This document shows, piece by piece, positions 25,397-34,029 of a stretch of DNA of 64,000 bases. The notes beneath the pieces are model-generated. The model was not told the DNA's origin. It made no database searches and was given only the letters and a program-made list of their open reading frames with translations. Position 1 is the first letter of the stretch, and every line of letters starts with the position of its first letter. The DNA comes from Acidobacteriota bacterium. GTDB lineage: Bacteria; Acidobacteriota; Vicinamibacteria; Vicinamibacterales; UBA823. The stretch is taken from NCBI GenBank assembly GCA_002730525.1, contig PCAK01000040.1, positions 124,001 to 188,000 on the forward strand. The letters are read 5' to 3'. The translations under genes and the position numbers were made by a program.

Positions 25397-26403
25397 ATGA
25401 GACTCGCCCAGGGCGCCCGCCCCGGCTGGCTCGCCCCTTTCGGAGCGGGCCTCGTGGCGCTCTGTGCCGTCGGCACCCACGACACCGCGGCGCCTTCAGC
25501 GACCACGAGGCCCAGACGACGCTCACGGCCGTTCTGCGCCGCGCTGGCGCCTACGTCAGCGTCTACAAGCACGAGCTCGGCAGCGTCATCGCCGACGAGC
25601 GCTACGTCCAGCGGATCAACGAGCCCGACCTGTCGAAGTTCACGAATCGGGTCGTGGCCGGGGCCAACAGCCGGATCCTCAGCTGGAAGCGCCAGGACAT
25701 GCTGTCCGAGCTGTTGCTCTTCGTCCAGCCCGGCAACGACGAGCCCTGGATCGCCTTCCGGGACGTCTTCGAGGTCGACGGCACGCCCGTCGAGGGTCGG
25801 CAGGAGCGGCTGGTCGATCTCTTTCGGCGAACGCCGGAGGTCGACACCGCGCTCTGGGAGCGTCTGGTCGCCGAGAGCGCCCGCTTCAACATCGGCAAGG
25901 TCTACCGGAACGTCAACGTGCCGACGATGGCGCTTCAGTTGCTGACCTGGGCCGACCAGAATCGGGTACGGTTCGAGAAGGACGGTGAGGATCGTATCGA
26001 CGACATCGACACGTGGCGGATCGATTTCGAGGAGTTCGCGCCGCCGGCGCTGATCATCGGCGAGGGCGGCGTGCCGATCTACGCCTCGGGGCAGCTCTGG
26101 ATCGAGCCGGGCACCGGCCGGGTCCTGAGAACGGAGATCCAGACCGACGATCCGACGATCGACCTCGAAACCGAGGTCACCGTGCACTACGAGTCCGATC
26201 CGCGGCTTGGGCTCCTGGTCCCTGCGAGGATGAGCGAGCGCTACAGGTACGTGGAGATCGTGGGGCAGCGGACCCGCTGGGGAACCGAGAGCATCAACGT
26301 GCGCCGACGCGACGGTGAGATCTGGGGCGAAGCGACCTACTCAAATTTCCGCCGGTTCGAGACGGAGGTCAGCTTCACCGTTCCCGAGGTTGGCATCCGC
26401 TGA
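25397..26403 (+). pseudogene. Secreted protein of unknown family, broken by a -1 frameshift
   Basis: The first about 33 codons from the ATG at 25397 encode a plausible signal peptide (MRLAQGARPGWLAPF and on to AAP). The homologous protein continues in another frame from 25495 (FSDHEAQTTLTAVLRRAG, then YVQRINEPDLSKF) to the stop at 26401-26403. Adding one T in the CCTTC at about 25493-25496 joins the two frames exactly. The rest of the protein is intact, about 300 codons, with beta-rich sequence ending VSFTVPEVGIR. I do not recognise the family. A sequencing error is as likely as a true mutation. The downstream part alone could start at 25654. Confidence 0.7.
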
Positions 26404-26473
26404 CGCCGGCTACGACACTGGGCCCTCTCTCCGCCGGACCGCCTTCCATCCGTTCATGGTTCCCTCTTTGACG

Positions 26474-26479
26474 TATACT
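26474..26479 (+). promoter_or_regulatory. TATACT box 13 nt before the interrupted GNAT gene
   Basis: TATACT within CTTTGACGTATACTACGG is followed by 13 nt without a Shine-Dalgarno sequence before the ATG at 26493. A leaderless or very short-leader transcript is likely. Confidence 0.45.
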
Positions 26480-26492
26480 ACGGCGCTCGACG

Positions 26493-27026
26493 ATGGAAAT
26501 TCGCTCCGCTGCCGCTTCAGATGCCCTGGCCATCGCCGCGACGCAGGTCGAGGCCTGGCAGACCGCCTACCGCGAGGTCGTTGCCGACGCCTATTTGGAC
26601 ACGATGTCGATCGAGTCCCGTGGGTCGTCGTGGGAGTACCGGCTGGGCGGTCGCATCGCGATCAAGCCGGCGACGTTTATCGTCGAGTCCGACACCGAGG
26701 GTGTGGTGGGCTTCGTGTCGGGCGGCCAGAATCGTGGCGAGCTCCCCGACTACGACGCCGAAATCTATTCCATCTCGGTCCGCCCGCCGCGCTAGCGGCA
26801 GGGGCTCGGCCGGCGCCTGCTGTTCGAGTGTGCGGCGGCGCTCGAGGACCAGGGCTTCGAACGGCTGGTGCTCTGGGAGTTGGAGGCCAGCCCGGTTCGG
26901 GGCTTTTTCGAATCGGTAGGCGGGCGCGTCGTCGGCGAGAGGCCGATCAGGCTCGGCGATGCCGAGTACCCGGGTGTCGGCTACGGGTGGGACGATCTGG
27001 GTGTCCTGGCCAGTCAGGCCGACTGA
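26493..27026 (+). pseudogene. GNAT acetyltransferase interrupted by an in-frame TAG
   Basis: A GNAT-family gene of 177 codons plus stop, split by an amber codon at 26793-26795. The first part (MEIRSAAASDALAIAATQVEAWQ and on to YSISVRPPR) ends at the core strand that leads into the acetyl-CoA loop. The frame then resumes directly with RQGLGRRLLFECAAALEDQGF, which is that loop, and continues through FFESVGGRVVGERP to a TGA at 27024. A C-to-T change in CAG would create the TAG, giving HPxxQRQGxG-like order in the parent. Either a recent pseudogene, a sequencing error or, less likely, readthrough. Confidence 0.75.
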
Positions 27027-27036
27027 ACCACGACCA

Positions 27037-27495
27037 TCACGCGGGGTCGAGTGCTCGCGGGTCCTCGGCGTGCATCCGGCCGCCGCTCGCGTCGGCGATC
27101 CGATCGAACGCCCGCCGCGACAGGGTGAGCTTCACGTCGGGCCCGCGCGCGAACGCTAGCTGGACCACGGTGAAACCGAAGCGCTTACCGAGCGTCGCCC
27201 GCAAGTCCTCCCAGGGCACGAAGATCGGCGCGTGACTCAGCTCGAGGATGAAGGTCAGGGAGAGTCCGAGACCGATCGGGTTGACCGTGATGGTCACGCA
27301 GCCGTTGTAGGAGAGCCACCGGCGAAACTCCACGTACTGAAACCTGAACCGTCGGCCGTCGAGCGGTCCGGGCGCCGGGTAGAGACCCGCCAGCGTGTCC
27401 CATCGGCTGAACCGCGCGATCAGCCAGAACATCAGACGGGCCGCGACGAAGACGAGGACGACGGTCCAGAGGACCACGGTCAGGCGGGAATCCAT
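27037..27495 (-). CDS. Small protein with one N-terminal membrane segment, unknown function
   Basis: A 152-residue protein. Residues about 5-27 (TVVLWTVVLVFVAARLMFWLI) form a membrane anchor; the remaining 120 residues are soluble and beta-rich (FQYVEFRRWLSYNGCVTITVNPIGLGLS, then PIFVPWEDLRATLGKRFGF). I recognise no family; the layout resembles single-pass proteins with a PH-like domain. It is convergent with the interrupted GNAT gene and divergent from the beta-barrel gene. Confidence 0.6.
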   Translation of the reverse strand: MDSRLTVVLWTVVLVFVAARLMFWLIARFSRWDTLAGLYPAPGPLDGRRFRFQYVEFRRWLSYNGCVTITVNPIGLGLSLTFILELSHAPIFVPWEDLRATLGKRFGFTVVQLAFARGPDVKLTLSRRAFDRIADASGGRMHAEDPRALDPA

Positions 27496-27532
27496 GCTGG
27501 TTCCGGGGGTTGCGCCCTGCTAGCTTACCGGC

Positions 27533-27563
27533 GCCGGAGCCCCGACGCACGGTGGGCTCCGGC
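27533..27563. repeat. 10-bp inverted repeat upstream of the divergent pair at 27.5/27.7 kb
   Basis: GCCGGAGCCC and GGGCTCCGGC form a perfect 10-bp stem around an 11-nt loop, 38 nt upstream of the minus-strand membrane protein and 156 nt upstream of the beta-barrel gene. It may be an operator or transcribed hairpin. The rest of this 223-nt gap holds a possible TATGCT box at 27671-27676 for the beta-barrel gene. Confidence 0.5.
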
Positions 27564-27718
27564 CGGTCGGTGTCCCCGGGACGGTCCGCTGAGGTGGACA
27601 GTCCTGTCGGCTCGGGTGGCTTCTGCCGCCGAAAAACCCCAGAAAGCAGCCTCGAGGAGTCGGCACACTTTATGCTGATTCCGTTGGCGTCGGAAGGGAA
27701 GATCTGGGAGGGGCCGCC

Positions 27719-28519
27719 ATGAAGCTGAACAGACAGACACGGATGGTGCTCGTGGGCGCGGTGCTGAGTCTGGCGTGTGTGCTGGGGTCGACGCCGCAGG
27801 TGATCGCCCAGCCTGCCGGCGAGCCGGGTAGGCCGCAGGCCGGCCGGCCCTCAGGCCCAGACTTCCGGTTCGGCCCGCCGGCCGGCTGGGTCGGCGTGCG
27901 GCTCTCCAAGTTGTTCGTGCGGGGTGAGAGCGAGCTCTTCGATTTCGTGCGGGACGACTTGACGATCGGCGAGCGCGATTTCGATGGCCCGGCCATAAGC
28001 TTCGAGGTTGGCGCGCCGATCGCACCACGGGCCGACCTGGTGTTCGACGTCGGCTACAGCCGTGCGTCGGCCGACTCGGAGTTCCGGGAATTCGTCGACG
28101 AGTTCGATCTGCCGATCGTCCAGACGACCCGCCTCACCCAGGTGCCGCTCGGCGTGAACTTCCGGTTCCTGCTGATGCCGCGTGGGCGCGAGGTCGGGCG
28201 GTTTGCCTGGGTCGCCAACAGCTTCACCCCCTACGTCGGTGCCGGCGTCGGCGGGCTCTGGTACCGTTTCGAGCAGCAAGGCGACTTCGTCGACTTCGTC
28301 GATCTCGCGATCTTCGACGACTACTTCGAATCGTCCGGATGGGGCTTCAGTTCACACCTGTTCGGTGGCGGCTCGATCAAGATCAACCGGGGGCTGGCGC
28401 TTGCGATGGAAGCGCGGTATATCTGGTCCAGCGCCGAACTGGGGCGGGACTTCGTTGGCTTCGATCAGCTGGATCTCGCCGGCTTCAAGATCACGACCGG
28501 GCTGGAGTTCAAGTTCTGA
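27719..28519 (+). CDS. Outer-membrane beta-barrel protein
   Basis: A 266-residue exported protein with a signal peptide (about 1-31, ending VIAQ), a Pro/Gly-rich linker and alternating amphipathic strands. The last strand ends ...GLEFKF, with the C-terminal Phe that directs barrels to the BAM complex. VANSFTPYVGAGVGGLWYRFEQ, SSHLFGGGSIKINRGLALAMEARY and similar segments resemble 8-stranded OmpA/OmpW-type porin-like barrels. GGGAGGGG just upstream of the ATG is a strong ribosome binding site. Function is probably structural or in small-molecule passage. The next gene begins 17 nt downstream. Confidence 0.8.
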   Translation: MKLNRQTRMVLVGAVLSLACVLGSTPQVIAQPAGEPGRPQAGRPSGPDFRFGPPAGWVGVRLSKLFVRGESELFDFVRDDLTIGERDFDGPAISFEVGAPIAPRADLVFDVGYSRASADSEFREFVDEFDLPIVQTTRLTQVPLGVNFRFLLMPRGREVGRFAWVANSFTPYVGAGVGGLWYRFEQQGDFVDFVDLAIFDDYFESSGWGFSSHLFGGGSIKINRGLALAMEARYIWSSAELGRDFVGFDQLDLAGFKITTGLEFKF

Positions 28520-28536
28520 CACGAAAGGATGAACCG

Positions 28537-29982
28537 ATGCGCATCCGACCCTCGAGTGACGCGCGTGGCGGACGCTGGGGCCTGACCCTCGGTGCGAGCG
28601 TTCTGGCGTTCGGTGTCGTACTGGCCGTTTCGGCGACTGGCCAGGTCGGTCCGACGGCGACTGGCGGCGAACTCGATCCGCACTGGCTGCCTTGGATGGG
28701 GTGCTGGCAGTTGGACACGGCCGTTGACCCGCTCGGTGAGGCCGACACCGGGGGGCGCTCGGTCGTGACCTGCCTCCGACCCGCGGAAGACGGTGCCGTC
28801 GAGATGGCGGCGTTCGCGGCGGGCACCCAGGCGTTCTCGCGGGCGATCCGTGCGGACGCCTACCGCTATCCGATCGAGGAGCCGTCGTGTCGCGGCTGGC
28901 ACGTCTATCGGTGGGCCTCGGCCGCGCCGCGGCTCTACTCGCGCGCCGAGCTGCGCTGTGAGGATGGCGCGTCGCGGGCGATCTCGGGCATGAGCGTGAT
29001 GGCGCCCGACGGTGGGTGGGTCGACATCCAGTTCGTCGATGTGGGCGAGCCGTCGGCGCTCACGATTCGGCGGTATCGACGGGCCAGCGATCTGGCGGCC
29101 GCCGCGGCGGGTGCGCCGAGCCTGCCCCCGGACCTGGCAGCCCGTACTCTCGCGGCGGCGGCGCAGCCGGCGACCTGGACGGTCGAGGACGTCATCGAGG
29201 CCAGCACGTTCGTCGAGGGACCGGTCGTCGAGGCGGCGATCTACGAGACCGGCGACGAGTTCGACCTGGATGCCGACGCACTGGTCGCGCTCGACGACGC
29301 CGGCGTGTCGGACGACGTCATCGATCTGATGGTCGCGCTGACGTATCCCGACCGCTTCGACCTCGAACGCGAGCCGGCCCGGGACGTCAGCCGCGACTAC
29401 AGCATCGCCGAGTCGCAATACCAGTCGGATCGGTTCGGTCGGGTCGAGCTGTACAGCCACTACGCGGCGCCGTTCGGGCACTACTACGCCTGGACGCCGT
29501 ACGATCATCTCTACCTGTGGGGGCCGGTGCCGTACGGCTATTCCTCGATTCATGTCTCGTACGGGTGGGGACCGCGCTGGCGGTATGGATACGGTGGCTA
29601 TTACGGTGGCTACTACGGCAACCGGCCGTACTGGGGCAGCCGTCCCGGTGTCGGTCCGCGCCCCGGTCGGGGGAACGCGTCGGTAGTCAGCCCGCGCGGC
29701 TACACCCGGCGGCCGGCGGTGCCCGTGACCCGACCCGGGGACGGCACGCCGAGTGGGCGCTCGCGAAGCGCGGCCAGCCCGTCGTCGCCGTCACGCGGCG
29801 GGACCAGCAGCGGCGTTCGTCGCGCGAAGCCGCGCAACCCGCCCTCGGGCTCGACCTCGTCGGCTTCGCGCCCGTCGTCGGGCGGTAGCCGCAGCGGCGC
29901 GTCGAGCGGCGGCAGCCGCAGCGGTTCGCCATTGCGCGGCGTGAGTCGGCAGGGCTACCGGCGTCGCCCGCCCTCGCGCTAG
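28537..29982 (+). CDS. Exported protein with Gly/Tyr-rich and Ser/Arg-rich C-terminus, unknown function
   Basis: A 481-residue protein. A signal-like hydrophobic segment (about 13-32) is followed by a globular region starting LDPHWLPWMGCWQLD (about 45-185), a region of LDADALVALDDAGVSDDVIDLM type (about 240-270), then low-complexity sequence. Residues about 345-370 are rich in Gly and Tyr (RYGYGGYYGGYYGN), and from 370 to the end Ser, Arg, Gly and Pro dominate with repeated SGGSRSG units. The start at 28537 follows CGAAAGGA. I do not recognise the family; the tail suggests surface adhesion, nucleic-acid or polyanion binding, or self-assembly. It is probably co-transcribed with the barrel gene. 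Confidence 0.65.
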   Translation: MRIRPSSDARGGRWGLTLGASVLAFGVVLAVSATGQVGPTATGGELDPHWLPWMGCWQLDTAVDPLGEADTGGRSVVTCLRPAEDGAVEMAAFAAGTQAFSRAIRADAYRYPIEEPSCRGWHVYRWASAAPRLYSRAELRCEDGASRAISGMSVMAPDGGWVDIQFVDVGEPSALTIRRYRRASDLAAAAAGAPSLPPDLAARTLAAAAQPATWTVEDVIEASTFVEGPVVEAAIYETGDEFDLDADALVALDDAGVSDDVIDLMVALTYPDRFDLEREPARDVSRDYSIAESQYQSDRFGRVELYSHYAAPFGHYYAWTPYDHLYLWGPVPYGYSSIHVSYGWGPRWRYGYGGYYGGYYGNRPYWGSRPGVGPRPGRGNASVVSPRGYTRRPAVPVTRPGDGTPSGRSRSAASPSSPSRGGTSSGVRRAKPRNPPSGSTSSASRPSSGGSRSGASSGGSRSGSPLRGVSRQGYRRRPPSR

Positions 29983-30020
29983 TCAGTGGTCGCGCCGGCT
30001 GGCGGCCAGCCCGAGCCTGA

Positions 30021-30026
30021 TATCGT
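30021..30026 (+). promoter_or_regulatory. TATCGT box 10 nt before the TamA-like gene
   Basis: TATCGT in CCTGATATCGTCTG is followed by 10 nt with no Shine-Dalgarno sequence and then the ATG at 30037. It is a candidate leaderless promoter, weaker than the other cases because only the TANNNT core matches. Confidence 0.35.
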
Positions 30027-30036
30027 CTGATCGGGC

Positions 30037-31953
30037 ATGCGGGTGATGGCGCTGACGCGCGGTGGGCTGATCGGTCTGGTGATCCTCGGCATCGCCGGAC
30101 CGAGTGCCGGCCAGACCGATCCGCCGTTGCGGGTCCGTCACCTGACGTTCGAAGGCGTCACCTCCATCGACGAGTCAGACCTCCGACGCACCCTGGAGAC
30201 CCGCGCGTGGCCCCGATTCTTCTGGGGCGACAAGGATCCCTTCGACGAAGCCACGTTTCAGGACGATCTCGTGCGGATCGTCCAGTACTACGGCGAGCGC
30301 GGCTATCCCGAGGCGCGGATTACCGATGCGGACATCCGGCGCCTCGATCCCGATCGGGTCGATCTGACAGTCGTCGTCGATGAAGGTCGTCCCCGCGTCG
30401 TCGAATCGCTCGAACTGGAGGGGTTCGATCCGCTGTCACCCGCCGAGCTCGGGGCCCTGGCGGAGCAGTTGCCACTCCAGCCTGGCGCGCCGCTGGATGC
30501 CGCTCTGCTGGAGGCGTCGGGGCAGCGGGCGCTGTTTGCGCTCGGCGATCGGGGCTACGCCCATGCGGTGCTCGGCTCCACCAACCGCACGGGCGCGACC
30601 TTTCGCGACCGGCGGATCACGCTGGTCGCAGAGCCTGGCCTGCCGACGCTGTTCGGCCCGATCGACATCGTTGGCAATGCCGGGCTGGGCGACAGCCTGA
30701 TCCGAGAGGATCTGGTCTACCGTCCCGGAGAACTGTTTCGAGCCAGCCGGCTCCTCGAGAGCGAGGCACGACTCGCCGCACGCGACCTGATCGATACGGC
30801 CACGATCGAGGTTCTCCCGCAGGCGGGCGAGCCGGGGGACGTCTTCACGCGTGTTCGCATCGAGGAGGCCGACCACCGGCAGTACTCGCTGAGCGGCGGC
30901 TACGGATCGGAAGGCCAGCTCGACCTCACCGGGGACCTGCGCCACATCAATTTCTTCGGCGGCGGACGCTCGGCGGGCGTGTCGGGCCGCTGGTCGTCGC
31001 TCGACCGCGGCGTCCTGGTCGATTTCGTCGAGCCGCGTTTTCTCGATTCCCGGTACACGCTTCGGGTGGCCGGCGAGATACAAGTCGTGGACGAGCCGAC
31101 GTTCTATACCGAGCGGGCCGGCGGCGTACTGTTGTTGACCCGTCGGTTCGGCGCCACCTGGCCGCCCACCGCGCCGCGAACGACGGCCTCGGTGTCCTAC
31201 ACGAACTCCTACGACGAGTTCGAAACGTCGGACGACTTCGAGTTCGATCTTGGCGACTTCGACGACCTGCTCGAGCTCGGCCTCAATCCTTTCACCGGGC
31301 TCGGCGCGGGGCGACTCTCGGCGCTGGCGTTCGACTTCACCCGGGACACGACCAACGGGTCGCTGAACTCCAGCCGGGGCTATGCCGCCACGCTCCGGTT
31401 CGAGCAGGCCGGCCGCTGGCTCGGCGGTCGGTTCACCTACAACGAGATTCGTGCCGACGGCAGGCACTTTCTGTCGCTCTCGGACCGCGTCGTGCTCGCC
31501 AACCGCCTCCTGACCGGGACGATCGATGCGCCATCGGACTCGACCGTGCTGGACGATTTCGTCGGGCCACCACTCTACAAGCGGTACTTTCTGGGCGGCG
31601 CCGAGACGCTGCGGGGATGGGGCCGATACGAGATTGGACCGCGCACCGAGTCTGGCCTGCCACTGGGTGGGCTGTCCCACATCAACCTGCAGTCCGAGCT
31701 GCGGTGGTTGCTGCCCAAAGGGATCGGCGCCGTCGCCTTCGTCGACGCCGGCAACGCCTGGGACCAGTCGTGGCGGATCGACCTCGGCAACCTGCGCTCG
31801 GCCGTGGGCGTCGGACTGCGACTCCCGACACCGCTGGGATTGGCGCGCATCGACTATGGCTACCAGTTGACGCCGATCGACGGGTTGCTCGTCGAAGGTC
31901 TGCCGGAGACGCGCCACTGGCGGGTGCACTTTCGGATCGGCCAGTCGTTCTGA
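30037..31953 (+). CDS. BamA/TamA-family outer-membrane assembly protein
   Basis: A 638-residue Omp85-superfamily protein. After a signal peptide (to about residue 26, PSAGQ) come about three POTRA domains (residues about 30-275), each with the beta-alpha-alpha-beta-beta pattern such as RHLTFEGVTSIDESDLRRTL. The C-terminal half is a 16-stranded-type barrel containing YFLGGAETLRGWGRYEIGP, the conserved RGW/RGF loop motif, and ends ...HFRIGQSF with the terminal Phe. With only about three POTRA domains and no neighbouring skp/ompH, it resembles TamA more than the essential BamA. It would insert barrel proteins into the outer membrane. Confidence 0.88.
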   Translation: MRVMALTRGGLIGLVILGIAGPSAGQTDPPLRVRHLTFEGVTSIDESDLRRTLETRAWPRFFWGDKDPFDEATFQDDLVRIVQYYGERGYPEARITDADIRRLDPDRVDLTVVVDEGRPRVVESLELEGFDPLSPAELGALAEQLPLQPGAPLDAALLEASGQRALFALGDRGYAHAVLGSTNRTGATFRDRRITLVAEPGLPTLFGPIDIVGNAGLGDSLIREDLVYRPGELFRASRLLESEARLAARDLIDTATIEVLPQAGEPGDVFTRVRIEEADHRQYSLSGGYGSEGQLDLTGDLRHINFFGGGRSAGVSGRWSSLDRGVLVDFVEPRFLDSRYTLRVAGEIQVVDEPTFYTERAGGVLLLTRRFGATWPPTAPRTTASVSYTNSYDEFETSDDFEFDLGDFDDLLELGLNPFTGLGAGRLSALAFDFTRDTTNGSLNSSRGYAATLRFEQAGRWLGGRFTYNEIRADGRHFLSLSDRVVLANRLLTGTIDAPSDSTVLDDFVGPPLYKRYFLGGAETLRGWGRYEIGPRTESGLPLGGLSHINLQSELRWLLPKGIGAVAFVDAGNAWDQSWRIDLGNLRSAVGVGLRLPTPLGLARIDYGYQLTPIDGLLVEGLPETRHWRVHFRIGQSF

Positions 31954-31970
31954 CACCCGACAGCTCACCG

Positions 31971-32115
31971 ATGACCCCACATCTGCTGTTCGACCTCGAC
32001 GGGACGCTGACCGATCCACGCGAAGGGATTACCCGCTGCCTCCAGCACGTCCTCGGTCGACTCGGGCGTCCCGCCTGGTCCGCCTCGGCGCGCGGCCTCA
32101 GTGCTGAATCCCGAC
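31971..32115 (+). pseudogene. Remnant of a HAD-family phosphatase gene (N-terminus only)
   Basis: The ATG at 31971 begins MTPHLLFDLDGTLTDPREG, the start of a phosphoglycolate-phosphatase-like HAD enzyme with the catalytic DxD (D8, D10). Similarity stops after LQHVLGRLGRP, about 35 codons in. What follows (SASARGLSAESRRG) looks like random translation. A full enzyme would need about 210 codons, so most of the gene is missing. By chance the frame stays open into the next gene at 32202. A short piece in another frame at 32101-32145 (LNPDEALESFGLP then stop) may be the old C-terminus of this or another gene. Confidence 0.6.
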
Positions 32116-32201
32116 GAGGCGCTGGAGAGCTTCGGCCTGCCCTGAGATCGGTTCGCGGTCGATTCTGGATAGGCTGGCGGTCATTCCCTAGAAGGCTCCT
32201 G

Positions 32202-33365
32202 ATGCGTCGACCGATTCTTACGCTCTTGCCGGCGATCGTCGTTGCCGCGCTCGCGGTAACCCCGGCTGCCGGTCAGGATCTCCGAGACGCCGTCGAATTC
32301 GAGCAGCGGCTCGGCGGCGGCGGCGCGGGCGTGGCCAACTCCGTTATCGAACTGGCCGGAGGTGGGTACGCCGTGGTTGGCTACACCGACACCGACGAGA
32401 ACGGGATCGACGTCTACGTGGCGAAGCTCGAACCGGCGGGCCTGGTCGTCTGGGCGAATGCCTACGGGCAACCGGGTGACGACTACGGCTGGGATCTGAC
32501 CGAGAACCAGTTGGGCGAGATCGTCGTCGTCGGCTACACGACCTCGACCGAAGCTGGCGACGAGGACGTATTGCTACTCGGCATCGGCCCGATGGGCATG
32601 CTGAGGTGGCGGCGCAGATTCGGCGGCGATCGGAACGAGCGGGCCTGGAGTCTCGAGCCGACGCCCGACGGTGGGATGGCGATCGCCGGTGAGACCCAGA
32701 GCGTCGGCGACCCCGACTGGGACGCCTACATGCTCCGTCTGACTCCGGCCGGGAACCAGATGTGGGCGCAGGTGCTCGGCGCCGACGGTGTCGATCGGGC
32801 GTTCGACGTCGCGCTCGCTGAGGACGGCGGGTTCGTCTTCGTCGGCACGACGACGTCCGAGCTCGACGCGCCACGCGACCTCTACTTCATCCGTGTCGAT
32901 CCGTCCGGAAAGCCCGTCTGGCAGCGCGCCTTCGGTGGCGATGCCGACGACGTCGCCCACGGTATCGTGTCGGTCGGCGACGGCGGGTTCGTGGTGACCG
33001 GTTACGGCAGCTCGTTCGGCGCCGGCGGCAACGACGCCTATCTCATCTACCTCGCCGATGATGGTGTCATCGAGTGGAGGAATGAGATCGGCGGCGCTGG
33101 CGACGACCGGGCGATGATGAGTGTCCCCAAGGCCGGTGGAGGCTTCCTCACGATCGGATCGACCGACAGCGACGGCGACTGGAATCTCCTGCTGCTCGAG
33201 ACCGACGCCAGGGGCGACCGCGTCGCCGAACGGACGCTCCAGGCGCCGGGGATGGATCGCGGGGTCCGGATGCTTCTGGCCTCCGACGGTGGGTATCTGC
33301 TGACCGGCGCATTCGGCGGTGACGATGCATCGTCGCAGTTCGGCATCCTCAAGGTGAATCCGTGA
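32202..33365 (+). CDS. Secreted repeat protein, beta-propeller-like
   Basis: A 387-residue exported protein. A signal peptide (about 1-24, ending PAAGQ) is followed by seven degenerate repeats of 45-50 residues, each built around a DGGFVVxGxT-like core: AGGGYAVVGYT, LGEIVVVGYT, DGGMAIAGET, DGGFVFVGTT, DGGFVVTGYG, GGGFLTIGST and DGGYLLTGAF, with VxWxRxFGG between them. This pattern is typical of seven-bladed propellers of unknown function. The start at 32202 gives a proper signal peptide; the upstream open frame is the HAD remnant. Its stop overlaps the next start (GTGA), so the following membrane protein is coupled to it. Confidence 0.75.
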   Translation: MRRPILTLLPAIVVAALAVTPAAGQDLRDAVEFEQRLGGGGAGVANSVIELAGGGYAVVGYTDTDENGIDVYVAKLEPAGLVVWANAYGQPGDDYGWDLTENQLGEIVVVGYTTSTEAGDEDVLLLGIGPMGMLRWRRRFGGDRNERAWSLEPTPDGGMAIAGETQSVGDPDWDAYMLRLTPAGNQMWAQVLGADGVDRAFDVALAEDGGFVFVGTTTSELDAPRDLYFIRVDPSGKPVWQRAFGGDADDVAHGIVSVGDGGFVVTGYGSSFGAGGNDAYLIYLADDGVIEWRNEIGGAGDDRAMMSVPKAGGGFLTIGSTDSDGDWNLLLLETDARGDRVAERTLQAPGMDRGVRMLLASDGGYLLTGAFGGDDASSQFGILKVNP

Positions 33366-34005
33366 CTGACTTCCCGACCGGCGTGACCGCTGGCTTGTTC
33401 CTGGCCGGGGCGACGATGACCTGGCTCGGGTGGGTGCTGCTGCCGTTCCGGATAGGCACGTTCTTCGTGCCCGGCGACTTCGCGAAGGTGCACGCCAGGT
33501 TGCGCCCGTGGATCTGGCTCTTCCGGATCCATCTCTTAGGCACGTCGTCACGGTGATGGCGCTGGTGGCGTTCGGAGCTCTGGCCGCCGAGACCGCAGTC
33601 CGGGTCGTTGCCTGGCCGGCGATCGCGATTTGCACCGCGGGGCTGCTCGTGTCGGCGCTCGCCTCGGCGTTCTACTACCACTTCGGCGCCTGGGGCGCCC
33701 TCGACAACGCAGGGAAGTCGGACGACGAGCTCGCCGCCTTCGTCGACTCGTTGCGGGTCAGCACCGAGTACGTCACCTGCCTCGTCCGGTTCGGCCGAGT
33801 CTTCTTCGGTTTCGGCCAGCTGGCGCTCGCGTTTGCCCTCGTCCAGCTGGGCGTGACGCCGGTCGGCGTGCTCGGCGCGGTCTTCGGCCTGGCCGCGATG
33901 GCGGTGACGATGGGTCTGCCGGACGACCTCGAGTACTACGCCCCGATCTTTCACCTGAACGCACTCTGGCTGGCCGCGATCGGCCTGGCGGCGCTGATAG
34001 GGTAG
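33362..34005 (+). pseudogene. Small polytopic membrane protein, broken by a -1 frameshift
   Basis: The GTG at 33362 overlaps the previous stop by 4 nt. The first 60 codons (MTDFPTGVTAGLFLAGATMTW, then RPWIWLFRIHLLG) carry one membrane segment. The coding then continues in a different frame from 33541 (HVVTVMALVAFGALAAETAV) through three or four more membrane segments to the stop at 34003. A single missing C at 33541 (GGC-CAC reduced to GGCAC) would restore one protein of about 214 residues. Family not recognised. It may be a sequencing error, because the second half shows no other damage. Confidence 0.7.
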
Positions 34006-34029
34006 TGATGCCGGTGAAGACGGTGCGAG

